The translations under genes were made by a program, and so were the position numbers. From Pseudobutyrivibrio xylanivorans (GTDB lineage Bacteria > Bacillota > Clostridia > Lachnospirales > Lachnospiraceae): DNA of 64,000 bases. The stretch lies in the NCBI RefSeq assembly GCF_008935055.1, contig NZ_CP043028.1, positions 1,573,501 to 1,637,500 on the forward strand, in the 5' to 3' direction. The notes under the pieces are model-generated. The model did not search any database, was not told the origin of the DNA, and saw only the letters and a list, made by a program, of their open reading frames with translations. Below are positions 44,189 to 52,195 of this stretch, in pieces; position 1 is the first letter of the stretch; the number at the start of each line of letters is the position of its first letter.

Positions 44189-44431
44189 GGAAGCCCTGCT
44201 CCGCAGGCCTCTGATTTTGGTTTAAAAGCCGTACTTTTTTGTACGACAATTAATCCTTCGTTTGCTTGTTGATATTTTATCTGCCTTGAAATGGGTGTCA
44301 AGGACTTCAGCCTTAGGTGCGTAGCATCCTTGACTCCCATTTCTGGGCAGATACACTGTAAATCAAGCAAATGAAAGATTAGGTTTGTGCGAAGCACGTT
44401 TATTAAAGGCAACACCGTCAGGTGTTGTTCC
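44189..44431. repeat. Symmetric long hairpin behind the transposase
   Basis: Imperfect inverted repeat of 243 bases. The central stem is GAAATGGGTGTCAAGGA (44288-44304) with TCCTTGACTCCCATTTC (44327-44343); ATCTGCC/GGCAGAT, TTTGCTTG/CAAGCAAA and TAATC/GATTA continue outward. Each arm carries two side hairpins at matching places but of different sequence: CCTGC/GCAGG and GTAC/GTAC on the left, CAACACC/GGTGTTG and GTGC/GCAC on the right. The outermost right hairpin is also the transposase terminator. Confidence 0.65.
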
Positions 44432-44435
44432 CTTT

Positions 44436-45929
44436 TTACAGCTTTCCATTCAACATAAACAATAGCTGCTTACTATTTTGAACACTCATGCTTGAATGAA
44501 TTGCCTCTGAATATTTACCGTATTCTCGCAATAGCTGACTTCTCTTGTTTTTTTCTGATGCCAGGACATCATTAGCAGTCAATATAACTTCTTTTGCCCC
44601 CGCTGCCATCGGCAGTTCTTCTTTTTGGAATTTTGCAAGTTCAAGCATGTCTTCATCGTTATAATAATACTCACGCAGACGAGCCATCTGATTTGCTCCA
44701 TGTTTACTCCAACCCATCGCTTGCGTACTCATTCTACTAGATAACACATGATATACATGCCCTTCTGCCGAACAAGCCAACACTCCTTCATGTTTTCTTA
44801 AGCGATATTTAGCTGCCATCCAATTTGAACTTATGTAATCAGCTGATGCCGATATTTTTGCAAGTATATTTTCTGAGGAAGTGTATTCTTTTAATCTATC
44901 AACCAGTTTTAGAAAATCAGCATTTGTTTTGCTTCTTATCGTTTTATATATTTCAATCCTTACATCATCTTTAGAATCCTTCATGTGTGAAATCATTCTA
45001 GAAACATGCTCTGATATATGAAATTCATCTAATACAAATGTTACATTGGCTAAACCTCTATATCCAGTTTTTATCCATGCTCCTCCGTCAGCATTTATAT
45101 ATATTTTCTTTATTTTTTCTACATCATATGTTGCCTCTACATAATCAAAAACTTCCTTCCATAACTCTTTATTGTCCTGTTCATCTCCACGACAAAAATA
45201 GTGTGTTCCAACAAGTCTATTTCGTTTACTTCTGGGGGGGTCGGGTTATATTCCTTAAAAGACGCAGATACTACTATTAATAGACCCCTTCAGCTATCTG
45301 AAATCCCAGTTGATTTCCAAATCCCCAAGAACATCAATAAAGTGGAGAAGATAGTGATCGTCACCTGCATCTATATATAAATAATCCACTTCCTTTTTAA
45401 TTTCGGGAATCTGGAAATTCTTTGGGAATTTTGTTTTATGAAGCAGATTTTTTACAGTTGTTTTAGTAACCCCTTCAGGAATAGATGCTACCTCACCAGC
45501 CTTCCGATATGAAGTCTGAACAGCTTCACTATAAATGTTCGCCATAACGTCTTCTGTCATCTGCTGATTATCGCCTAGACCAATCAACTTATCTAACAGA
45601 TAGCATAATTCTTCCTTCTCATCTGAATTAGTGTTCTTTGAAACGTATAGTGCTCTTGTAAAAGTAACTCTTCCAAGAGTTGTAAGAACCTGTCTGGCAT
45701 CTGCCTTATGCTCTACATTCCATAAGCGTTTTCTCTTAGGTAATTCCTTTAAAAGTGTATCCATTTCCTGCAGCACAGACTGAATGAACAATCGTCCCAA
45801 CTCATCTGTTTCCTTCTTAGTTGCAATGACCAGTTCAGCTAACGATTGTGGATTCTTATAAAAATCAATCTTAGCATCATATAAATTTGTGATGAAAACA
45901 TCTGCGAAATACTTTATAATTTCTTCCAT
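44436..45929 (-). pseudogene. ISLre2/UPF0236 transposase, frameshifted
   Basis: The N-terminal half (MEEIIKYFADVFI from 45929 to LEINWDFR and a stop at 45294) and the C-terminal half (from KRNRLVGTHYFCRG through NADGGAWIKTGYRG, FVLDEFHISEHV to 44436) are in different frames. In between, a third frame reads SASFKEYNPTPP. At least two frameshifts are needed, one near 45290-45310 and one at a run of seven G (45234-45240). Full length would be about 497 residues, normal for the family. Catalytic Asp/Glu residues survive in the second half, but the gene cannot give a whole enzyme. Confidence 0.85.
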
Positions 45930-46020
45930 AAAAGAACATCCTCCCTTGTTAGTATTGTTTCGCAAACCAATATCAATAGCGTAACGTAATTGCTCAACGT
46001 AATTTCTTAACGAAACACAT

Positions 46021-46047
46021 AAAAAAACCGACGTGCTGTGACGTCGG
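46021..46047 (-). terminator. Terminator at the upstream edge of the insertion sequence
   Basis: CCGACGT and ACGTCGG form a 7-bp stem with a 6-base loop and are followed by seven T's on the minus strand. It blocks transcription coming from the methyltransferase side into the transposase. Confidence 0.8.
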
Positions 46048-46133
46048 TGTGATTTCGGGGAGTGCGACCAAAGTTGCCCTTGGTCGCTGAGTTATGAAAA
46101 ATTTGGTATTAGCTTTTCGCTAGTACGTAAGAT

Positions 46134-46162
46134 ACTATAACACGTAGAAAACGTTTCCGCAA
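46134..46162 (-). promoter_or_regulatory. Orphan promoter with cre-like operator
   Basis: TTGCGG (46162-46157) and TATAGT (46139-46134) are 17 bases apart on the minus strand, and GGAAACGTTTTC (46158-46147), a LacI/CcpA-type half-palindrome, lies across the spacer. The nearest reading frame downstream is the broken transposase, behind a terminator, so the promoter may have lost its gene when the insertion sequence arrived. The remaining sequence 46163-46266 is T-rich on the plus strand and shows no gene. Confidence 0.45.
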
Positions 46163-46266
46163 GAACTTTTTCACACTTTTTTCACATTTTTTTGTATTTT
46201 TATTGTACAGTCGATTAGACCATTCTAACCTCTTACACACATGGTGTCTATTGTGTACCAAGTTCG

Positions 46267-47037
46267 CTATTTACAAGGCTTCAGAGCCGATACACAAAAC
46301 ATTTTATCTGGTATATAAAACTCATCATGCTCAATAAAAATGCGGTCTCCGAAACTCAAATCCACGTTTACGTTTCCGTAGCCAATGTGGCATAATACAC
46401 TCTCATCCCACATTGGTCTATCAAGCATACTGATGGTCAACATATGATAAATATCATGGCACTCATCCTTCAATGCATCACTAATTTTGCTATGAGCAAG
46501 ATTCTCTGGACTCTTGAGATTATGTGCCCCCTTAGCATACTCTGCATCAAAATTAATAAGCATTCCGCCCTTTTTCAAAACGCGGAACCAGTCTGTATAT
46601 GCATCAATTGGATGTGGCAATGTCCAGGTAAGATTCCTGCTGATAACCACATCAAAGCTTTCATCATCAAATGGAAGATGCTCTGCATCTCCTGTGATAG
46701 CCTTAACATTTTCACGGTCAAGACCGTACATTCCAATCATCTCATTAGCTCTTGAAACCATTTCTGGTGTCAAATCAATTCCTGTAACCTTGTGTCCTGC
46801 TCTGCCAAGTATTACTTCAAAAAAGCCTGTTCCGCAACCTACATCAAGTATATTCAGCTGCTTTCCCGATGAAAGAAGCTTTTCAATTTCTTCCAACCAG
46901 CGATTTGCTTTTTTGCTTTCTATCTCATCGTGTCTAAGATCAAAAAAGCTCTCAGCACGTTTTGTCCAATAGCTTTCAACCTTGTCTTTGATGTCTGTAG
47001 CCTCATCCTCAAAGGCTATATAATGTAACTCACCCAT
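46267..47037 (-). CDS. Class I SAM-dependent methyltransferase
   Basis: 256 residues with a Rossmann-type methyltransferase fold: motif I NILDVGCGTGFFEVILG, motif II TGIDLTPEMVSRANE, and DVVISRNLTWTLP (motif IV region) with IDAYTDWFRVLKKGGM after it. An N-terminal helical part (KVESYWTKRAESFFDLRHDE) resembles that of small-molecule methyltransferases. It is the last gene of the transporter operon and a paralogue of the preceding gene (shared RNL-W region). The substrate is unknown; a metal chelator or other small ligand handled by the transporter is possible. Confidence 0.85.
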   Translation of the reverse strand: MGELHYIAFEDEATDIKDKVESYWTKRAESFFDLRHDEIESKKANRWLEEIEKLLSSGKQLNILDVGCGTGFFEVILGRAGHKVTGIDLTPEMVSRANEMIGMYGLDRENVKAITGDAEHLPFDDESFDVVISRNLTWTLPHPIDAYTDWFRVLKKGGMLINFDAEYAKGAHNLKSPENLAHSKISDALKDECHDIYHMLTISMLDRPMWDESVLCHIGYGNVNVDLSFGDRIFIEHDEFYIPDKMFCVSALKPCK

Positions 47038-47095
47038 TATTAATTAAATCCTAACTAACTTCCCTCCCAAGGAAGATTTTATAACTACCCTTATA

Positions 47096-47869
47096 CTACC
47101 CTTTTATAACCTGCACCATAAAAAGTGGTGTTGATTTGTAATTTATTTTTTCTTTTTCGGAATAGAGAATCTGCCCTATGTCCTCGTAGGTTTCAACCCA
47201 GCCTGCACTAATCGACTCCAAGAACTCCTTATCCCACTGAGGGCGCAGGCGCCTTGTAGAAGGCATCTTGCTTGCTATTACATCCATCTGATCGAAGTTC
47301 TCACCGATGTTGTAATCACCCAGTCCCTCTGCTGCAACATTCTTTCTATCCTGCTCAAATTCAGCCTTCTTTTCATCATCCACAAGAAATGCATACCAGT
47401 TGGCATCAAACACCATCATCAAGCCTTCTGGCTTCAATACTCGAAGCCATTGCTCATATGCTTTCTCAGGAAACGGAATGTTCCAAATCAAGTTTCTTGA
47501 GAATACTACATCAAACACCTCTTTGTCAAATGGAAGGTCCATTGCATCACCCTGCCTAAAGGTAATTTTCGATGCAAGCTCCCCTGCATTTGCCCTGGCT
47601 TCCTTTAGCATTTCATCTGAAAAATCAAATGCTGTGACCTTATAACCTGCCTCTGCGAGAATAATAGAGATAAACCCTGGTCCTGCGCCCACATCCAAAA
47701 TGCTTATAGTTTCAGGCTCCCTATTAGGAAATCTCTCGCTAATTTTTGCAGTTAAAAAAGACGTCCAAGTATTTCGTTGGACGCCTGCTAATTCTTCTTT
47801 ATTAACCTCTGAGTAGCCTGCAGCACGCTGCTGCCAATAGGCTCTGTTTTCTTTTTCTAATACATCCAT
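47096..47869 (-). CDS. Class I SAM-dependent methyltransferase (paralogue)
   Basis: 257 residues; motif I SILDVGAGPGFISIILAEAG, motif II TAFDFSDEMLKEAR, DVVFSRNLIWNIPFPEKAYE. The start YWQQRAAGYSEVNKEEL is typical of small-molecule methyltransferases. It follows the ABC ATPase by 24 bases and precedes the second methyltransferase by 58. Two methyltransferases behind a nickel/peptide-type importer form a recurrent layout that suggests modification of an imported or exported ligand; this is inference. Confidence 0.85.
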   Translation of the reverse strand: MDVLEKENRAYWQQRAAGYSEVNKEELAGVQRNTWTSFLTAKISERFPNREPETISILDVGAGPGFISIILAEAGYKVTAFDFSDEMLKEARANAGELASKITFRQGDAMDLPFDKEVFDVVFSRNLIWNIPFPEKAYEQWLRVLKPEGLMMVFDANWYAFLVDDEKKAEFEQDRKNVAAEGLGDYNIGENFDQMDVIASKMPSTRRLRPQWDKEFLESISAGWVETYEDIGQILYSEKEKINYKSTPLFMVQVIKG

Positions 47870-47893
47870 GTCAATGATTTTACTATATTTTTG

Positions 47894-48688
47894 CTAAGCC
47901 TGCCACAGGGATTCTCCCCTAAGCTCCCTTGTGGAATTTATAAGCAGCTTCGTGTACTCATTTTTAGGCGCTCTCAGAACTTCCTTCGCCTCTCCCCACT
48001 CTTTAATCTGCCCATCCTTCAGAACTACCACTCTGTCACAAATCGCATCAACAATATCGATATCATGAGTCACAAGAATTACCGAGGTTCCCATATCATT
48101 GATATTGATAAGCTCTGCTAAGACCTGATTTCTTGAAATATTGTCAAGTGCACTTGTAGGCTCGTCTGCCAACAGTATTTTTGGCTTCATCAGCATAGTA
48201 ATTGCCACCGCAACGCGCTGATTCATCCCTCCAGAAAGCTCAAAAGGATAGCTGTTCCAAATCTTTTCGCTACCTTTGAAATTCAGCTTGTCAAAAAGGG
48301 AAATTGCCTCCTCTTTAACCTGTTTCCTAGCAGCCTTCCCTCTGACCTTCATACACTCTAAAATCTGGTCTCCAATAGTTCGAATTGGGCATAGAGAGCC
48401 ACCCGCATCTTGGAAAATCATTCCAAGCTGCGAGCCTCTCAAAGTGTTCATTTTCTTTTCTGACAGCTCAACAAGATTGGTATCCTGGTAGATAATGGAA
48501 CCATTTGTAATTCTGCCACCTGGATTCATAATTCCCATGGCTGCCTTGATAATGGTACTCTTTCCACTTCCTGACTCCCCAACCAGACCCAGGATTTCAC
48601 CCTTCTTCAATTGAAAGGTTATATCAGAAACCACCGGACCTTCTGGGAAGGATACCTCTAGTTGTTCAAAAGAAAGAATTGGGTCCAT
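47894..48688 (-). CDS. ABC transporter ATP-binding protein (nickel/peptide type)
   Basis: 264 residues. Walker A GESGSGKST, Q-loop GMIFQDAGGSLCP, signature ELSGGMNQRV, Walker B ILLADEPTSALD and switch His in LVTHD are all intact. It resembles NikD/DppD. Normal transporters of this family use two different ATPases; only one is encoded here, so it may act as a homodimer or pair with one from elsewhere. It lies 24 bases from the binding-protein gene before it. Confidence 0.92.
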   Translation of the reverse strand: MDPILSFEQLEVSFPEGPVVSDITFQLKKGEILGLVGESGSGKSTIIKAAMGIMNPGGRITNGSIIYQDTNLVELSEKKMNTLRGSQLGMIFQDAGGSLCPIRTIGDQILECMKVRGKAARKQVKEEAISLFDKLNFKGSEKIWNSYPFELSGGMNQRVAVAITMLMKPKILLADEPTSALDNISRNQVLAELININDMGTSVILVTHDIDIVDAICDRVVVLKDGQIKEWGEAKEVLRAPKNEYTKLLINSTRELRGESLWQA

Positions 48689-48712
48689 AACACCTCATCT
48701 ACAATCAAAAGC

Positions 48713-50293
48713 CTAGTTAATATCAAGGTCAGCTGTAAGCTCATAGTAATCACTTGGATGAGCCACAAGACCGGTTACATTAGACTTTGAAATCATGCTC
48801 ATCTTAAGGAATGAGCAGAAGATAAATGCATTGTCATCAAGAATCTGCTGCTGCATCTCAATTGCAATATCACCTCTTGCATCAGCATCGAAGGTCTCAT
48901 TCATCTTATCCCCAAGAGCCTGAAGATTATCATTGTGATATCCACCACGGTTCTTAGAAGAATCGTCTAAACAGTGTGTTGTAAAGAAATACATTGGATC
49001 TCCGATACCGCATGTTACGAATGCAGCTGCATAAACATCCCACTGCTCAGGATCAGATACAATCTGTCCGTGGTCAGCTGTTACGTTAAGCTGAATATCG
49101 AAACCAATATCCTTAAGTGTAGCCTGTGCGCTCTCCGCAAGAAGAGGGAGCTCCTGACGGCTTGGATAACTAATCCATCTGATTGTAAGAGTCTTACCAT
49201 TCTTCTCGCGAATTCCATCACCATCTGTATCAACCCAGCCTGCATCCTCAAGAACAAGCTTTGCTCCCTCAGGATCATAGCTATCAGTCTTTACATTCTG
49301 ACCACCAAATGTGAAGGTCTCAGGGAATGCGCCAGCGCCAACATATCCATAACCATTTAATAACGTATTTACGAAGCTCTCCTTGTCGATTCCCATTGCA
49401 AGAGCCTTACGTACTGCATCATCCTTGATGATGTCAGACTTGTAGTTCATCTGACAATAGAAAGCACGGCTTGTTGCTGTACTTGAGAATGTGTATGCAT
49501 CATTCTCAAAAATTGGATAGCTTGCATAAGCCATACCATATGCAGCGTCAATGTCACCATTCTGAAGGGCAAGAGCCAAAGTATCACCATCTGAAATAGT
49601 AAGAACTGTAATTTCATCAACCTTTACAGTACCATTCCAATATTTTTCATTCTTTACAAGACTAATGTGGTCGTCTGTCACAAGCTCAGTTGCAACATAA
49701 GGGCCTGTACCAACAACAATTCCGCCCTCATTTCCAGCATCAACATCGATGATACATCCATAAGGATCACAAAGATAGTTGATAAGTGTAGGCTTTGGAG
49801 TCTGTGTCTTGATTGTAAGAGTCTGACCCTCAGCCTCGATTGTGTCGATAGAAAGATCGCCTGCTGCTCGCTCATGAACTGCAACCAAATCCTCAATACA
49901 AGCCTTTACAGCTGCTGCGTCAACAGCCTTACCATTAGAGAATGTTACACCATCCTTAATAGTAATCTTCCATGTAAGCTCGTCCACATTCTCATAGCTT
50001 TCTGCTATCCATGGCTCAAGCTGCATGTTATCGTCAAACTTGAATAGTGTCTCGCCAATACCATAACGAATGCATGGCCAACCGCAATATGCATCGTGTG
50101 CATCGATTGTTGGCTCTTCATTTTCTGCATTGAAGGTTGTGTCACCAAATGTGAAAACCTTCTTTCCTGAAGTCTGTGTCTCCTGTGTCTGTGATTCACT
50201 TGCTGAATCCTTAGTTGTGTTTCCACAGCCAATGAAAGCTGTAGCGGCCAGTGCCAATGACAGCACAAGCGCAATCGTCTTCTTAATCTTCAT
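48713..50293 (-). CDS. Nickel/peptide-type solute-binding lipoprotein (family 5)
   Basis: 526 residues, lipoprotein signal peptide with lipobox AFIGC (Cys near 23). The family 5 fold is seen in IRYGIGETLFKFDDNMQLEPW, ESYENVDELTWKITIKDGVTFSNGK and AVRKALAMGIDKE-like sequence. Family members bind di/oligopeptides, nickel or metal-chelator complexes; ligand residues cannot be judged here. Position after the two permease genes and before the ATPase gene is standard. Confidence 0.9.
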   Translation of the reverse strand: MKIKKTIALVLSLALAATAFIGCGNTTKDSASESQTQETQTSGKKVFTFGDTTFNAENEEPTIDAHDAYCGWPCIRYGIGETLFKFDDNMQLEPWIAESYENVDELTWKITIKDGVTFSNGKAVDAAAVKACIEDLVAVHERAAGDLSIDTIEAEGQTLTIKTQTPKPTLINYLCDPYGCIIDVDAGNEGGIVVGTGPYVATELVTDDHISLVKNEKYWNGTVKVDEITVLTISDGDTLALALQNGDIDAAYGMAYASYPIFENDAYTFSSTATSRAFYCQMNYKSDIIKDDAVRKALAMGIDKESFVNTLLNGYGYVGAGAFPETFTFGGQNVKTDSYDPEGAKLVLEDAGWVDTDGDGIREKNGKTLTIRWISYPSRQELPLLAESAQATLKDIGFDIQLNVTADHGQIVSDPEQWDVYAAAFVTCGIGDPMYFFTTHCLDDSSKNRGGYHNDNLQALGDKMNETFDADARGDIAIEMQQQILDDNAFIFCSFLKMSMISKSNVTGLVAHPSDYYELTADLDIN

Positions 50294-50310
50294 TTTTATA
50301 CTCCTTTATT

Positions 50311-51120
50311 CTATCTAAAGCGACTATTTTTCGGGTCTATAACATCTCTGACCGAATCGCCTAGTAGATTAAAAATAACAACGGAAACAAATATTCCAAG
50401 TCCTGGTGAAAGAACTACCCAAGGATAAGTTTGAAGCATACTTCTTCCGTTTGACATCATGCTGCCCCACTCGGCTGTAGGTGGCTGCGCACCCAGACCG
50501 AGAAAAGACAGTCCCGCCAACTCCATCATCATCGTGCCTATATCAAGCATTGATGTGACTAAAATTGGCCCTAATATATTTGGCAATATATGTCTGAAGA
50601 TAATCTGAGGGGGATTAGCTCCAGCCACAACCGCCGCCTGAACGAAGGAGGAAACCTTCAACGATAATGTCTGACTTCGTGCAACTCTTGCATACTTAGG
50701 CCAGCTGATAACCGCAAGGGCGATTACAGCATTTACAACACCACCCCCCAAAATCGCGGCCACCGCAAGGGCAAAAACAAGTCCTGGAAAGGCCATACAA
50801 AAATCTGAAATGCGCATCATAACAGTATCAAATGCGCCACCAAAATATCCAGCAGACACGCCGATTAACGCGCCCACGATAGTGATAACCCCTACAAGCG
50901 CCAGTGTAGATAATACGCTTACCTTTGCACCCACAATAACTCGCGAAAGCATATCACGACCAAAAGCATCTGTACCTAAAAGATGTTCTGGCCCAGGTGC
51001 AGAATAGGCCACCGTCAAATCCTGAGCATAAGGATCGTATGGACACAATCCATCTGCGAATATTGCTACAAATATTAACAACGCTGCCAATATCGTAAAT
51101 ACGATAAGTCTAGTTTTCAA
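50311..51120 (-). CDS. ABC transporter permease (NikC/DppC type)
   Basis: 269 residues with one N-terminal helix, the family motif GTDAFGRDMLSRVIVGAKVS, five further helices, and the EAA-type loop AGANPPQIIFRHILPNILGP. It overlaps the preceding permease gene by 11 bases, so they are translationally coupled and form a heterodimer. Confidence 0.92.
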   Translation of the reverse strand: MKTRLIVFTILAALLIFVAIFADGLCPYDPYAQDLTVAYSAPGPEHLLGTDAFGRDMLSRVIVGAKVSVLSTLALVGVITIVGALIGVSAGYFGGAFDTVMMRISDFCMAFPGLVFALAVAAILGGGVVNAVIALAVISWPKYARVARSQTLSLKVSSFVQAAVVAGANPPQIIFRHILPNILGPILVTSMLDIGTMMMELAGLSFLGLGAQPPTAEWGSMMSNGRSMLQTYPWVVLSPGLGIFVSVVIFNLLGDSVRDVIDPKNSRFR

Positions 51121-52057
51121 GCTTAGCGTCCTCCAATCTGATACGTGGATCCAACAGACGATAGGTCAAATCTGAAATCAAATTGACCGTAACATAGATA
51201 ATTGCCATCCACATTACATAAGCCTGAATCATTGGATAATCACGCATATTTATTGCATCAACAGCAAGCTTTCCAACACCGTCCCACATAAAAATGGACT
51301 CAACGATTGCTGTACCACCAAGCAAACTACCAATAGAAATCGCAAGTAACGTAATAATTGTTACAAGGCATTCACGCAAAACGCTTTTAAAAAGCGTTGT
51401 TGAGAACTTAACTCCCCTAGCTTTTGCTCCCACCACATAATCCTTGCTAAGTTCGTCAAGGACTGTAGCTCTTACCTGTCTTAAATACTTTGCACTCATA
51501 GCAATCGCCAGCGTAAAGGTTGGCATAGCAACACTAGTCATTGAAACCTCCCTAGAAATAATAGGGAAAAGTCCAAGCCTGATTGCGAGCCAATACATCA
51601 GAACCAGTGAAACAAAGAAATTAGGCATACTGTTTCCAATGAAGCTGAAAAACCTGATGAAATAGTCCCAGAATTTGTTCTGATAAACCGCCGCAATAAC
51701 TCCTAACGGAATAGATATTAAAACTGTCAAAACAATTGATGTCAGCGTTAAAAATAAAGTAGCTGGCAGCTTAGAAATAAAGGTTTGGAAAATATCCTGA
51801 CCAGAAACGAAGCTCACTCCCATGTCACCATGTAGCAAATCGTTCAGCCATGAGAAATACTGCACTAGAAATGGTCTGTCTAATCCCAATTCTGCCTTTG
51901 CCGCCTGAAGCTGTGCTTCACTTACAACTTGCCCAGTATTGAGCATCTTCTGCTCAACAACATCACTACCTGCAAGTCTCATCATCGCAAAGGATAGAAA
52001 AGTGATTGCAAACAATATTGGAATTAACCCAAGAATTCTATTAATAATATATTTCAA
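51110..52057 (-). CDS. ABC transporter permease (NikB/DppB type)
   Basis: 315 residues, six helices; the N-terminus KYIINRILGLIPILFAI and GVKFSTTLFKSVLRECLVTI are typical of NikB/DppB. The start codon is TTG at 52057, with GAGGG seven bases upstream; no ATG gives the family N-terminus. That ribosome site lies within the right arm of a 17-bp inverted repeat, so translation is probably controlled (separate entry). First gene of the operon. Confidence 0.88.
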   Translation of the reverse strand: MKYIINRILGLIPILFAITFLSFAMMRLAGSDVVEQKMLNTGQVVSEAQLQAAKAELGLDRPFLVQYFSWLNDLLHGDMGVSFVSGQDIFQTFISKLPATLFLTLTSIVLTVLISIPLGVIAAVYQNKFWDYFIRFFSFIGNSMPNFFVSLVLMYWLAIRLGLFPIISREVSMTSVAMPTFTLAIAMSAKYLRQVRATVLDELSKDYVVGAKARGVKFSTTLFKSVLRECLVTIITLLAISIGSLLGGTAIVESIFMWDGVGKLAVDAINMRDYPMIQAYVMWMAIIYVTVNLISDLTYRLLDPRIRLEDAKLEN

Positions 52058-52060
52058 AAA

Positions 52061-52139
52061 ATTACCCTCTAAACTACTCCCTAGGAAAGACTATTGTAAT
52101 ATCTTGCCTCGCCTTTACACAAGTAGTTTAAAGGGTAAT
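52061..52139 (-). promoter_or_regulatory. 17-bp inverted repeat over the ribosome site of the NikB-type gene
   Basis: 52139-52123 and 52077-52061 are complementary over 17 bases with one G-U pair (ATTACCC, TAAACTAC). The downstream arm includes GAGGG, the ribosome site, and TTTTTT follows just before the TTG start. A possible promoter TTGTGT-18-TACAAT lies in the loop (52122-52093). If transcription starts upstream, the RNA would hide its ribosome site and could end at the U-run; if it starts in the loop, the repeat is an operator. Confidence 0.55.
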
Positions 52140-52195
52140 ATGTATTCATATAACGAATATTATTATTCCATTTTGGAATGACCCGCCTGGTCAAA

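Larger units (their letters stand above)
44101..46065 (-). mobile_element. Degenerate ISLre2-family (UPF0236) insertion sequence
   Basis: The transposase pseudogene is flanked by candidate terminal repeats: ACTCGGAAATCACA at 44103-44116, and on the other strand ACTCCCCGAAATCACA at 46063-46048. A terminator stands just inside the right end, and a 243-base symmetric hairpin lies between the transposase stop and the left end. A hairpin GCGACCAA/TTGGTCGC directly outside the right end (46064-46087) may be the old terminator of the methyltransferase gene. No clear target duplication is seen, so the exact ends are uncertain. Confidence 0.55.

Noticed and set aside
44170..44415. 81-codon open frame on the minus strand behind the transposase
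   Set aside because: It overlaps the symmetric hairpin almost exactly and lacks a ribosome site and protein-like composition.
52081..52139. Known nickel/cobalt or cobalamin riboswitch ahead of the NikB-type gene
   Set aside because: The region is a simple long stem with no conserved elements of those classes.
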